DNA from: Methanolinea sp. UBA277
Lineage (GTDB): Archaea; Halobacteriota; Methanomicrobia; Methanomicrobiales; Methanospirillaceae
Assembly (NCBI GenBank): GCA_002499905.1
Contig: DANP01000022.1
Coordinates: 84,183 to 115,481, forward strand
Direction: 5' to 3'
Length of the DNA: 31,299 nt
Of this stretch, positions 7,853 to 14,529 are shown piece by piece (the first letter of the stretch is position 1; each line of letters opens with the position of its first letter). The position numbers were made by a program, and so were the translations under genes. The notes under the pieces were generated by a model. The model did not search any database, had not been told where the DNA came from, and was given only the letters and a program-made list of their open reading frames with translations.

Positions 7853-7865
7853 GGATATAATACTT
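7853..7865 (-). promoter_or_regulatory. TATA box of the YIP1-like gene
   Basis: Minus strand AAGTATTATATCC is centred about 28 nt before ATG 7831, implying a leaderless or nearly leaderless mRNA. The box is AT-symmetric and could also fire the other way. Confidence 0.5.
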
Positions 7866-7981
7866 TCCGTCATTTCTGATCAAAATCCCTGAGAATTCGC
7901 CATATTTCTGGATTTAACGGAAGGAGATCATCTTTGCGTAAAAAATACACCTGGTGCAGCAGTGCATACTGCTCTATTCAC

Positions 7982-8017
7982 AGATATTACCGTAACCCGG
8001 TGCGATATCTAATTTTT
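7982..8017 (+). other. Hairpin followed by a T run, no assigned transcript
   Basis: AGATAT (7982-7987) pairs with ATATCT (8005-8010) and an inner ACCG/CGGT pair extends it; AATTTTT follows on the plus strand. A second dyad, AGCAGT-GCAT-ACTGCT, lies at 7958-7973. No plus-strand gene is supported here. These are either remnants, part of an unrecognised small RNA, or chance. They fall in the 266-nt gap between the YIP1-like gene and the tRNAs. Confidence 0.3.
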
Positions 8018-8086
8018 CCATTTTTGACCTCCGCCTCTCCAGGACACAGGAAAACAGCAGATCTCGCTGAACTGAAAAATCTCCTC

Positions 8087-8091
8087 AAAAA
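8087..8091 (-). terminator. Oligo-T terminator of the tRNA unit
   Basis: Read on the minus strand, TTTTT occurs 6 nt after the tRNA-Val discriminator base, and a second T5 follows a little later. Oligo-T stretches are the usual archaeal intrinsic stop signal. Confidence 0.5.
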
Positions 8092-8097
8092 CAGCCA

Positions 8098-8171
8098 TGG
8101 GCTCGAGGAGATTCGAACTCCTGACCTCCGCCGTGTGAAGGCGACGTCATAACCAGCTAGACCACGAGCCC
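8098..8171 (-). tRNA. tRNA-Val (anticodon CAC)
   Basis: On the minus strand the acceptor arms GGGCTCG and CGAGCCC pair fully. The D-stem is GTC/GAC, the anticodon stem TCGCC/GGCGG carries loop TTCACAC (anticodon CAC, codon GUG), and the T-arm is AGGAG-TTCGAAT-CTCCT. The discriminator is A. The 3' CCA is not encoded, so CCA-adding enzyme is required. No intron is present. It lies 4 nt downstream of tRNA-Gly and is almost certainly on the same transcript. Confidence 0.96.
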
Positions 8172-8175
8172 TGAG

Positions 8176-8246
8176 TGCATCGACCGGGAATTGAACCCGG
8201 GCTATAGGCTTGGAAGGCCTAAGTCATGCCACTAGACCATCGATGC
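8176..8246 (-). tRNA. tRNA-Gly (anticodon TCC)
   Basis: On the minus strand the acceptor arms GCATCGA and TCGATGC pair fully. The anticodon stem TAGGC/GCCTA carries loop CTTCCAA (anticodon TCC, codons GGA and GGG by wobble). The T-arm is CCGGG-TTCAATT-CCCGG, and the discriminator is A. CCA is not encoded and there is no intron. It is first in a two-tRNA unit with tRNA-Val; a TATA-like box lies about 36 nt before its 5' end. Confidence 0.96.
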
Positions 8247-8276
8247 AGGTTTGCGCCCTTGTATATGGAATTCCGG

Positions 8277-8287
8277 CATATTATTAC
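8277..8287 (-). promoter_or_regulatory. TATA-like box of the tRNA pair
   Basis: Minus strand GTAATAATATG is centred about 36 nt before the mature 5' end of tRNA-Gly, predicting a start near 8256 and a short 5' leader for RNase P to remove. Confidence 0.45.
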
Positions 8288-8305
8288 TTTTGTTACGTGT
8301 CTGGT

Positions 8306-8322
8306 CCGGATCGGCGATCCGG
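8306..8322. other. 17-nt palindrome between htpX and the tRNAs
   Basis: CCGGATC-GGC-GATCCGG is a perfect 7-bp inverted repeat with a 3-nt centre. It lies downstream of htpX and just upstream of the tRNA promoter on the minus strand. It could insulate the two units or act as a protein site. No T run follows directly. Confidence 0.35.
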
Positions 8323-8369
8323 CGGAGTCATGCCTCCAAAGAACGGAACCGGGACCGGAATCACCCATG

Positions 8370-8374
8370 AAAAA
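8370..8374 (-). terminator. Oligo-T stretch after htpX
   Basis: On the minus strand TTTTT occurs 10 nt after the htpX stop codon (8385-8387), a plausible archaeal terminator. Confidence 0.4.
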
Positions 8375-8384
8375 GTTATTATTG

Positions 8385-9269
8385 TTATACCAGGCCTTTC
8401 AGCTCGAGCTCGACCTGCTCAAGGGCGGCGATACGCTTCTCGAGAGGAGGATGGGTGGAGAAGAGCTCGATGATGGTTGATCCCGATAGTGCCGGGATGA
8501 TGAAGAAGGCGTTCGCCGTTTCGACCGCCTGCTTCTGGGGGGCCGGGACATAGTTCATCCTGTTGCTGATCTTTTCCAGTGCCGAGATGAGGTCGCGGGG
8601 CTGGCCGGTAATATATGCACTCCCGCGATCCGCCGAGAACTCCCGGTACCGGGAGAGGGCCATAATCAGGAGCTGGGCGACAAAGTACACCACCACTGCC
8701 GCGAGCCCGGCAAGAATCCAGGCTCCCCCGCTGTCCCTCCTGCCAAACATCGCGGCAAAGAGGAAGTTGTTCATCACCAGCGCAGCGATCATGGCCACGA
8801 AACTGGCAATGGTGAGCGTCAGTACATCCCGGTTTTTAATGTGGGATATCTCATGGGCGAGCACCGCCTCAAGCTCCCGGGGTGAAAGCAGCCTCATGAT
8901 CGAATCAGTTACCGCCACCACCGCATGCTTCGGGCTCCGTCCGGTCGCAAAGGCATTCGGTACCGGGGTCTGCATGATCGCCACCCGGGGTTTGGGAATG
9001 CCTGCTTCCGATGCACACTTCCCGACTATCTGGTGCAGCTCGGGATACTCATCCGGCTCGATCACCCGTGCCCGGGTACTCCAGAGCACGAGCCGGTCAG
9101 AGAAGAAGTACTGGATGAACGCCATCACGAACACCAGCAGCACCAGGAAGGGAAGGCCGATACCAAGCATGGAGAGTATCGCGATAAAGGCGAGATAGAC
9201 CAGGAACAGCAGGAACATGGTCAGCCAGATCCTCGCGGTAAGGCCCCAGTCACGTTTCCATACCTTCAT
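8385..9269 (-). CDS. htpX: HtpX-type zinc metalloprotease
   Basis: M48B membrane protease of 294 residues, the normal HtpX length. Two adjacent N-terminal membrane helices (about 12-33 and 36-57) are followed by the zinc-binding HEISH motif at residues 139-143 with catalytic E140. A second helix pair lies at about 150-200. The third zinc ligand should be the Glu in the SADRGSAYI region (FSADRGSAY near 215-223 lies where the family has E/D). The active site faces the cytoplasm, and HtpX degrades misfolded membrane proteins as part of membrane quality control. The ATG at 9269 is about 29 nt from a TATA-like box and has no Shine-Dalgarno, suggesting a leaderless mRNA. It is monocistronic. Confidence 0.95.
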   Translation of the reverse strand: MKVWKRDWGLTARIWLTMFLLFLVYLAFIAILSMLGIGLPFLVLLVFVMAFIQYFFSDRLVLWSTRARVIEPDEYPELHQIVGKCASEAGIPKPRVAIMQTPVPNAFATGRSPKHAVVAVTDSIMRLLSPRELEAVLAHEISHIKNRDVLTLTIASFVAMIAALVMNNFLFAAMFGRRDSGGAWILAGLAAVVVYFVAQLLIMALSRYREFSADRGSAYITGQPRDLISALEKISNRMNYVPAPQKQAVETANAFFIIPALSGSTIIELFSTHPPLEKRIAALEQVELELKGLV

Positions 9270-9292
9270 GCATCAATGTACGGTCTGAGTGG

Positions 9293-9305
9293 TTCATAAA
9301 CATTC
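9293..9305 (-). promoter_or_regulatory. TATA-like box of htpX
   Basis: Minus strand GAATGTTTATGAA is centred about 29 nt before ATG 9269, the spacing expected if transcription starts at the ATG itself. Confidence 0.5.
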
Positions 9306-9471
9306 TCACCTTACCCTGAAATCCGAAGCCGGAATGAGAAAACAGAGAGGAATTACCGGTTTTCAGACAGGTCAGCGCAGCTCTCCGGACAGCACGGCGG
9401 GAGCCCGGGGCCGTCTCCGGCCGGTTCAAATGGTCTCTCTTATTACAGAAGAGAAGGAATAGTGGGGATGA

Positions 9472-10245
9472 GTGAACGGGATGGAGCTGGACGAGCGAAT
9501 AATCACCCGGGCAATCCTTAAATCCCAGATGGAGATACTCCTCGACTACACCGATATCGATGTTGCTGTCGTCGGGGGCGGGCCCTCCGGCCTTGCAGCG
9601 GCATCATTCATCGGCGGGCAGGGACTGAAGGTGGCAGTTATTGAGAAGAAACTCTCGGTCGGTGGCGGGATGTGGGGCGGAGGTATGATGTTTCCTCGCA
9701 TCGTGGTTCAGCATGAGGCCAAAAGGCTTCTTGACCACTTCTCCATCCGCTCCACACCCTACGGGGACGGTTACTGGGTTGCATCGTCGGTTGAGGCGGT
9801 CGCCAAACTGACAGGGGCAGCCTGTGATGCCGGAGCAGAGTTCTTCAACCTCATGGCTGTGGAGGATGTCATGGTCAGGGCTGAGGGGCGGCTCTCCGGG
9901 CTGGTGATTAACTGGACTCCCGTTGAAATGGCCGGACTCCATGTCGACCCCCTGACCATCGGGTGCCGTTTTGCCGTCGATGCCACCGGGCATGATGCGG
10001 CGGTCGCCCGTCTTGTCGAGAAGAAATCGGATGCGGTCCGTGTGCGGGGGGAGGGATTCATGTGGGCTGATCGTGCCGAATCGAGCATCATCAGCCACAC
10101 CCGGGAGATCTTCCCGGGACTGATCGTCACCGGCATGGCGGCCAATGCCGTAGCCGGAGAGCACCGCATGGGTCCGGTTTTCGGCGGAATGCTCCTGTCC
10201 GGTGAGCACGCGGCATCCCTGGTCATCCGGGAACTCTGCCCCTGA
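9472..10245 (+). CDS. thi4: Thi4-family (sulfide-dependent) ADP-thiazole synthase
   Basis: Thiazole synthase of the Thi4 family, 257 residues from GTG 9472 or 254 from ATG 9481. It makes the ADP-thiazole precursor of thiamine from NAD and glycine. The N-terminal Rossmann fold is clear: DVAVVGGGPSGLAAA near residues 31-45, then a Glu at the end of strand 2 and a GGGMWGGGMMF loop. In yeast Thi4 a Cys donates its sulfur to the product. Here the matching segment reads GLHVDPL, with His where that Cys sits. Methanogen enzymes of this type are known to be Fe- and sulfide-dependent and catalytic rather than suicidal. ATG 9481 (MELDERIITRAIL) looks the more natural start; GTG 9472 overlaps the out-of-frame ATG at 9468. 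The C-terminal GPVFGGMLLSG motif is conserved in the family. Confidence 0.93.
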   Translation: MNGMELDERIITRAILKSQMEILLDYTDIDVAVVGGGPSGLAAASFIGGQGLKVAVIEKKLSVGGGMWGGGMMFPRIVVQHEAKRLLDHFSIRSTPYGDGYWVASSVEAVAKLTGAACDAGAEFFNLMAVEDVMVRAEGRLSGLVINWTPVEMAGLHVDPLTIGCRFAVDATGHDAAVARLVEKKSDAVRVRGEGFMWADRAESSIISHTREIFPGLIVTGMAANAVAGEHRMGPVFGGMLLSGEHAASLVIRELCP

Positions 10246-10261
10246 GCTCCGGGACAGAAGG

Positions 10262-10270
10262 ATTTTATTG
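10262..10270 (+). promoter_or_regulatory. TATA-like box of the DUF1917-like gene
   Basis: ATTTTATTG is centred about 28 nt before ATG 10294. Only 48 nt separate this gene from thi4, yet the spacing suggests an independent, leaderless transcript. Confidence 0.4.
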
Positions 10271-10274
10271 TTTT

Positions 10275-10290
10275 TTAGGGGAAACCCTAA
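10275..10290 (+). promoter_or_regulatory. Perfect inverted repeat between TATA and start codon
   Basis: TTAGGG-GAAA-CCCTAA is a perfect 6-bp dyad ending 3 nt before ATG 10294. If the TATA box at 10262 is used, the dyad lies between TATA and the transcription start, where a repressor would block initiation. Alternatively, read from thi4 it is a GAAA-capped hairpin preceded by T residues. Confidence 0.35.
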
Positions 10291-10293
10291 CAC

Positions 10294-10944
10294 ATGGAAA
10301 AAGTCAGCCCTGACGAGCTTGTCGATGTGGCATATGGTCTCTTTGAGGTGATGCTCACCACCGAGCTCCGCGCCTTCGGCCCCTACCTGTTTGAGCTCGT
10401 CGAAGCAGGGGCCGACTTTGAACCTCTCTTTACCTCGATCTTCCTGAAATTTTCAGAGGAGTATCCGGAGCTCGGGGACGCCCTGATCCAGCGTTTCGGT
10501 TCTCCGGGGGCAATATACCAGTCTATCTGTGAAGGCGAGGGCGTGGTCCCGAGTAAGACCACCAGGATGTACTGGATCGTGCAGGATGCCCCTGAGGTGC
10601 GGCCCGATGCCATCGAGGACGAACTGGCGGGGAAATGGCTCATATTCCTCCCTCCCGATGACGTCGATGCGGCCTGGATCAGGGTCAGGAACGCCACCTG
10701 CGGGAACGAGCTCGGCATATCGGCCAAGGTAAGCACGGCAAAACCCAACCCCGATTCCCGGGATAACACCAAGGTGATTTACGTCTATACCCCTGACTGG
10801 CGGGATGAGGCCGACGTCATGCGGGTGAGGGAGCGGTTGCGGGAGCTCGGATTTGCCGACCGGCTCGGCTACAAGCGGAACATCGAAACCTTCAAAGGCG
10901 AATACAGCCAGAAAGGAAAAAGAGTGACCTTTTATAGCGCCTGA
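10294..10944 (+). CDS. DUF1917/BLES03-like protein
   Basis: A 216-residue soluble protein. The C-terminal two thirds (about residue 78 onward) match the pattern I associate with DUF1917, the family of human BLES03 (C11orf68): GKWLIFLPPDDVDAAW (about 109-124), then LGISAKVSTAK, then VIYVYTPDWRDEADVMRVRERLRELGF. Some databases call this a putative phosphothreonine-lyase-like domain; no reaction is proven. The N-terminal 75 residues are mostly acidic helices and look like a separate small domain. The gene follows thi4 by 48 nt but has its own TATA-like box. It converges on the L40e gene with a 4-nt gap. The family call rests on memory of the motif layout. Confidence 0.75.
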   Translation: MEKVSPDELVDVAYGLFEVMLTTELRAFGPYLFELVEAGADFEPLFTSIFLKFSEEYPELGDALIQRFGSPGAIYQSICEGEGVVPSKTTRMYWIVQDAPEVRPDAIEDELAGKWLIFLPPDDVDAAWIRVRNATCGNELGISAKVSTAKPNPDSRDNTKVIYVYTPDWRDEADVMRVRERLRELGFADRLGYKRNIETFKGEYSQKGKRVTFYSA

Positions 10945-10948
10945 AGGA

Positions 10949-11095
10949 TCAGGCCTTCTTCTCTCTGTTCTTGGGTCGGAGGTGCTTGTAACCGCACTTG
11001 CGGCAGGTTGTCGCGCGAATTGCATTCCGCGCATTGCAGCGCATGCAAATCTTCACGTTCAGGAGCCGTGCTTCGGCTTCAGGAAATCTTGCCAT
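10949..11095 (-). CDS. rpl40e: 50S ribosomal protein L40e
   Basis: A 48-residue zinc-ribbon ribosomal protein. The translation starts MARFPEAEARLLN and holds two Cys pairs, C17-x-x-C20 and C31-x-x-C34, followed by GYKHLRPKNREKKA. This is the archaeal L40e signature, corresponding to the ribosomal half of eukaryotic ubiquitin-L40 fusions. Length and both zinc knuckles are intact. ATG 11093-11095 lies 25 nt from the centre of a textbook TATA box with no Shine-Dalgarno, so the mRNA is probably leaderless. The next minus-strand gene upstream is rdgB, 68 nt away, but the TATA box makes L40e a separate unit. Confidence 0.96.
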   Translation of the reverse strand: MARFPEAEARLLNVKICMRCNARNAIRATTCRKCGYKHLRPKNREKKA

Positions 11096-11115
11096 ATTCG
11101 GACACCACTTCTCGT

Positions 11116-11125
11116 CTTATATAAA
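11116..11125 (-). promoter_or_regulatory. TATA box of L40e
   Basis: Minus strand TTTATATAAG, a near-consensus archaeal TATA box centred 25 nt before the L40e ATG. Confidence 0.65.
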
Positions 11126-11163
11126 AGGTCATCCCGCCTCTTAACGGTTTTGTCATGACGCTG

Positions 11164-11709
11164 TCACTCCTGCCCTTCCAGCCAGCGTTTCACCTGCATC
11201 AGCGCCCGCGCCCGGTGTGAGATCCGGCTTTTTTCATCTATGGAGAGTTCGGCGAGGGTGCGCCCGTCCGCAACCTCGAAAATAGGATCGTAGCCGAATC
11301 CCCCGGTCCCCCGCGGCGGAACAATCACCCCGTCGATTCTTCCGCGGAAGACGATGATGCCCTCTCCGGTCACACAGGCGATTGCCGTCTCAAAATAGGC
11401 GCTCCGGTCAAAAACCCCGTCCATGAGTTTCAGGATTCCGCCGTTTCCGATGGTGTCCAGGACATATGCAGCATATGGCCCGGGAAACCCCTGGAGTGCA
11501 CGAATACAGAATGCGGTGTCATCAACCATCAGCGGGCGGTTCAGGGCCCGGTACGCATACTCCGCCTTCTGGCGTGCGATCTCTCCCACATCCGGGTGCC
11601 GGTACTCCGGGATCTCCATCCTGATGTGTTCCACGGTTGCCGCAGATCCGAAAAATGCCGCGATCTCTGCCGCTTTATGTGGATTTGAGGTCACCACCGC
11701 GATTTTCAC
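11164..11709 (-). CDS. rdgB: XTP/dITP diphosphatase (RdgB/HAM1)
   Basis: Non-canonical purine NTP pyrophosphatase of 181 residues, which hydrolyses ITP, dITP and XTP to monophosphates and keeps them out of nucleic acids. Marks in order: the N-terminal TSNPHKAAEI substrate-binding segment (residues 8-17), VDDTAFCI (about 62-69) carrying the catalytic acidic residues, GFPGPYAAY (74-82), GGFGYDPIF (136-144), and SRISHRARAL near the C-terminus. All key segments are present. The ATG overlaps the stop of the Kae1-Bud32 gene by 4 nt (ATGA), so it is translationally coupled and the last gene of that operon. This linkage of HAM1 to Kae1-Bud32 is common in euryarchaea. Confidence 0.96.
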   Translation of the reverse strand: MKIAVVTSNPHKAAEIAAFFGSAATVEHIRMEIPEYRHPDVGEIARQKAEYAYRALNRPLMVDDTAFCIRALQGFPGPYAAYVLDTIGNGGILKLMDGVFDRSAYFETAIACVTGEGIIVFRGRIDGVIVPPRGTGGFGYDPIFEVADGRTLAELSIDEKSRISHRARALMQVKRWLEGQE

Positions 11710-13283
11710 AGGTACCGTCCCCGTCTCTCGATCTCCTGTTCCCGCTGGAGGACGTCCCCGGCACCGTTAAAAGTCCCGCAGTATCCCTCGCTGAAAGCCT
11801 CCTTCAGCACCGGGAAGCGGTCGGTGGTGCTCTCAAGGGTCTGGAACAGGACATGGAGATCCACTCCGCGGGCCTCCAGTTCCGGTGAAACCGCGGATAA
11901 CCCGAAATCGATCAGGACAACCTTTCCATCGCGCAGCACCATGTTGCTGGTGGTGAGGTCCCCATGCACGATCCCTGCGGAATGAAGCATCCCGACCGTT
12001 TTTCCTGCCTGACGGAGAGGATCTTCGGAGAGGGCATCCCGGAGCAGGGTGCCGGAAATGCGCTCCATCACCAGGGTGTCTCCCGTCACGTCCCGGATCA
12101 CGGGAGTCGGCACCCCGTACTTCCGGGCCGCCGCGATCAGGCGTGCCTCAGCCCTGGTCCGCTCGGCGATGAGCCGGGCATCAAGTTCTCTCCGGCGGTA
12201 CCGTTTGCTGATACGCCTTTTTTCGACATCCTCCGGGCCGAGCGTGACCACCGCTTCGGCCCCCATTGCACGGGTCATCTCATCCAGGGGCTCCTGTTTC
12301 GTCCTGAGGCCGGGATCGTCATTCCGCCAGGTCACGATCACCTGATCGGACCGGAACGATGGGTTCACCTGTGACTGCTCAAGGGGGAGTTCTCCACCGC
12401 TTTCCAGCATGAGCCTGCCGGTGTAGGCGATCATCGCTCCGTTATCCCCGAGATACTTCTTCTCGGGAACCGAAAGGGTTGCACCCCGGTCCTCGCACAT
12501 CGTCGCCAGCATTTCCTGGAGCCGACTGTTCGCCCCCACACCACCCACGAGCAGGACCTCGTCCTTGCCGGTATGGGCAAGAGCCCGTTCCGTCACCTCC
12601 ACGCACATGGCAAAGGCTGTCTCCTGGAGGCTGTAGCAGACATCTGCGATCCCGGCCCTGCTCTCACGGGCAGCACTTACCAGCCCTGAGAAGGCAAGAT
12701 CCATCCCCTTTACCGTGTAGGGCAGGTCGATGTATTCCCCGTCCTTCCCAAGCTCCTCAATCACCGGGCCGCCGGGATGCGGAAGACCCCTGCTCCGGGC
12801 AAACTTGTCGAGCGCGTTGCCGATGCCGATATCGAGGGTCTCCCCGAATATGCGGTAGCGCCGGTTCAGGTATCCGATCACCTGGGTGTTGGCGCCGCTC
12901 GCATACAGGACGATGGGATCATGACACCCGGTCGCAAACCTCCCGATCTCCACGTGGGCGACACAGTGATTCACGCCCACCAGGGGCACATCAAGGGCAA
13001 GGGCGAGTGATCGGGCAGCGGTTGCCACCGTTCTCAGGCAGGGCCCGAGTCCGGGACCCTGTGAAAACGCCACGCCGGTGATGCTGCGGGGATCGGTGAG
13101 CACCCGGGAGATGACCTCCTTCATCTCCGACGCGTGGTGCTGGGCGGCCTCCCGGGGATGGATACCTCCGGCAGGCGGGAGGTAAGGTTTTGAAAAGAGA
13201 GAGACGAGGTCGTTATCGAAAACAGCAGCACTGAGGTTCCAGGCTGTCCCCTCAATCCCAAGAATCTGCCTAAAAACAGGCAT
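11706..13283 (-). CDS. Kae1-Bud32 fusion, tRNA threonylcarbamoyladenosine synthesis
   Basis: A 525-residue fusion of the two core KEOPS subunits, which make the universal t6A37 of ANN-decoding tRNAs. Kae1 (about 1-325) has the ASKHA fold with metal-binding H106 and H110 (HCVAH), SQGPGLG at 74-80, GPCLRT following, and VGGVGANSRL at 246-255. Bud32 (about 335-525) is a small atypical kinase/ATPase with catalytic HGDLTTSN at 440-447 and DFG at 459-461; a Lys-rich RRISKRYRRREL segment precedes it. Bud32 normally regulates Kae1 through ATP hydrolysis. The fused form is well known in many euryarchaea. The start is 6 nt after the S27ae stop and the end overlaps rdgB by 4 nt, so all four genes (S24e, S27ae, Kae1-Bud32, rdgB) form one operon. 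Confidence 0.97.
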   Translation of the reverse strand: MPVFRQILGIEGTAWNLSAAVFDNDLVSLFSKPYLPPAGGIHPREAAQHHASEMKEVISRVLTDPRSITGVAFSQGPGLGPCLRTVATAARSLALALDVPLVGVNHCVAHVEIGRFATGCHDPIVLYASGANTQVIGYLNRRYRIFGETLDIGIGNALDKFARSRGLPHPGGPVIEELGKDGEYIDLPYTVKGMDLAFSGLVSAARESRAGIADVCYSLQETAFAMCVEVTERALAHTGKDEVLLVGGVGANSRLQEMLATMCEDRGATLSVPEKKYLGDNGAMIAYTGRLMLESGGELPLEQSQVNPSFRSDQVIVTWRNDDPGLRTKQEPLDEMTRAMGAEAVVTLGPEDVEKRRISKRYRRRELDARLIAERTRAEARLIAAARKYGVPTPVIRDVTGDTLVMERISGTLLRDALSEDPLRQAGKTVGMLHSAGIVHGDLTTSNMVLRDGKVVLIDFGLSAVSPELEARGVDLHVLFQTLESTTDRFPVLKEAFSEGYCGTFNGAGDVLQREQEIERRGRYL

Positions 13284-13289
13284 CTTACG

Positions 13290-13469
13290 TTATTTCTTAA
13301 ACTCGGTGTACCCGCACTTCCCGCACGCGGTCCGATCGTTATGCTCTGCCATGATCACACCGGATCCGCACCGGGGGCAGAACTTCTTTGCCAGCGTCGC
13401 CTTGCCGCTCTGAACCGTATAGCAGGCTGCCCGGCGGGGAGCTGCGCTCTTGGCCTTCTTTGCCGCCAT
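13290..13469 (-). CDS. rps27ae: 30S ribosomal protein S27ae
   Basis: A 59-residue zinc-ribbon protein, the archaeal counterpart of the ribosomal half of eukaryotic ubiquitin-S27a. The basic N-terminus (MAAKKAKSAAPRRAAC) leads to C31-P-R-C34 and C49-G-K-C52, with the HNDRTACGKCGYTE region that marks the family. Both zinc pairs are intact. Its ATG overlaps the S24e stop (ATGA-type junction), and Kae1-Bud32 begins 6 nt after its stop. The S24e-S27ae-Kae1 order is a conserved archaeal arrangement. Confidence 0.96.
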   Translation of the reverse strand: MAAKKAKSAAPRRAACYTVQSGKATLAKKFCPRCGSGVIMAEHNDRTACGKCGYTEFKK

Positions 13470-13765
13470 CAGGAGCCCTCCTCCTTGGGCTTCGGCACTC
13501 CGCGGGTCATGAGGAACGCCCGGTCAGTCTTTGCTTTCTGTTCCTCGGTGTCATATACCCTGGCTTTGCCTGAGAGCTCGGTTTTCCCGAAACCCGTCCT
13601 GAGCGAGTCGAGCACCAGCAGCTTCTCATTCACGTTCAGCGTTGCCGCCAGTTTGCCGATAATCTGCATCCGTGATGGTGTCGCGCCATCAAACCTGAGG
13701 GAAAAGTCCACCTCCCGCCTGGAGAGGAGTTCATTCCTCGAATCCCTGGTAACCTCAAATTCCAT
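13469..13765 (-). CDS. rps24e: 30S ribosomal protein S24e
   Basis: A 98-residue ribosomal protein of the S24e family. The start MEFEVTRDSRNELLSRREVDF is characteristic, as is the central GATPSRMQIIGKLA segment and the C-terminal SGKARVYDTEEQ. It begins an operon: a strong TATA box lies about 30 nt before the start, and a purine-rich GAGAGG just before the ATG may act as ribosome binding site. The preceding minus-strand gene (dephospho-CoA kinase) ends 56 nt upstream. The product sits on the small subunit body near the entry side. Confidence 0.96.
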   Translation of the reverse strand: MEFEVTRDSRNELLSRREVDFSLRFDGATPSRMQIIGKLAATLNVNEKLLVLDSLRTGFGKTELSGKARVYDTEEQKAKTDRAFLMTRGVPKPKEEGS

Positions 13766-13792
13766 CGGTATCCTCTCATTATTCGTGTTCGG

Positions 13793-13805
13793 ATTATTTA
13801 TACCC
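13793..13805 (-). promoter_or_regulatory. TATA box of the S24e-S27ae-Kae1/Bud32-rdgB operon
   Basis: Minus strand GGGTATAAATAAT, a strong TATA box centred about 34 nt before the S24e ATG. It predicts a start near 13772 and a very short leader. It separates this operon from the eIF2-gamma operon upstream. Confidence 0.6.
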
Positions 13806-13821
13806 TAGCCACCCTGCCGGG

Positions 13822-14325
13822 TTATGCATCGCCTGCTTCTCCCGTATCAATAAAGTGCGCGAGCATCGCTCCGGCCTTCTCTTTTGCCGCGGGAGTCACC
13901 TCGCAGACAACCACCCCCTCCCCGGGCTGACCATAGAGGATGAGGGCCCCGAAGGGGGCGGCGATGACCAGGGGAATGACCGCAAGGTCTTCCTCCCCGT
14001 CAACGAGGATCAGCACACCCTGATCCTGCACCGCCCGGTCCAGCACCTCCAGGAGCTCCCTGGTGAGCGTCCCGGGCGGGTTTCTTGCACAGAGCCTCTT
14101 ATGAAAGACTGCAGGCGACCGGTTGAACGGAGAACGCATGGTATGGCCGTCAATGATGGCAATGGCCGGGACCACTCCCTGTCTGATCAGGTGGCAGGTG
14201 ACCACGTCACCAACCGTGTATACGGTCTTTCCCTCAAGAAGCGGCAGGACGTCCTTACAATCGGCATAGAGGGTGCCGAACGGTGCCTTGAAAAAATGAC
14301 GCTTTTCCGGAGGAAGCTCGAGCAT
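13822..14325 (-). CDS. GTP-dependent dephospho-CoA kinase (DUF359 family)
   Basis: A 167-residue protein of the DUF359 family, shown in Thermococcus to be a GTP-dependent dephospho-CoA kinase, the last step of archaeal CoA synthesis. Family marks are GTLYADCKDVLPLL (17-30), TVGDVVTCHLIRQGVVPAIAIIDGHTMR (37-64, with the GDVV and D-G-x-T-x-R segments), NPPGTLT near 82, and the DGEEDLAVIPLVIAAP acidic segment (109-124). All look intact. ATG 14325 follows the Spt4 stop directly (TGA then ATG), so it is the last gene of the eIF2-gamma/RpoE operon. It is unrelated in sequence to bacterial CoaE. Confidence 0.93.
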   Translation of the reverse strand: MLELPPEKRHFFKAPFGTLYADCKDVLPLLEGKTVYTVGDVVTCHLIRQGVVPAIAIIDGHTMRSPFNRSPAVFHKRLCARNPPGTLTRELLEVLDRAVQDQGVLILVDGEEDLAVIPLVIAAPFGALILYGQPGEGVVVCEVTPAAKEKAGAMLAHFIDTGEAGDA

Positions 14326-14529
14326 TCAGCGGACCTTCAGCGCGTATCTTCCAGGAAGGGTGATATTCATCTTTTTTGCGATTTCAGAACGCTGGGGATC
14401 AATGATCACGAGATACCCGGTCCAGTCGGTGGAGAGGTTGCTGCTGCCGCACACCGTACAGCTCTCCCCCTCCACTACCCGGTGGCATTCCCTGCAGATC
14501 TGTACCATCTTCTTCTTAACGGCCGCCAC
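14326..14529 (-). CDS. spt4: Transcription elongation factor Spt4 (RpoE'')
   Basis: Small zinc-ribbon partner of Spt5, which raises RNA polymerase processivity. Conserved parts are CRECHRVVEG, CTVCGSSNLSTDWTGYLVIIDP and RSEIAKKMNITLPGRYALKVR, the full archaeal Spt4 pattern, with zinc ligands in the CxxC pairs. The start is uncertain. GTG 14529 (67 residues) is preceded by a good GGGTGG Shine-Dalgarno inside the RpoE1 coding end. ATG 14508 (60 residues) lies 7 nt after the RpoE1 stop but has no ribosome binding site. GTG 14538 is also open. I prefer GTG 14529 for its ribosome binding site. The RpoE1-Spt4 order is conserved across archaea. Confidence 0.9.
   Translation of the reverse strand: MAAVKKKMVQICRECHRVVEGESCTVCGSSNLSTDWTGYLVIIDPQRSEIAKKMNITLPGRYALKVR

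Noticed and set aside
7934..8152. 72-codon plus-strand frame with a TTG start and an AAGGAG upstream
   Set aside because: Its end (GLEEIRTPDLRRVKA) is translated from the antisense strand of tRNA-Val, a well-known source of false ORFs.
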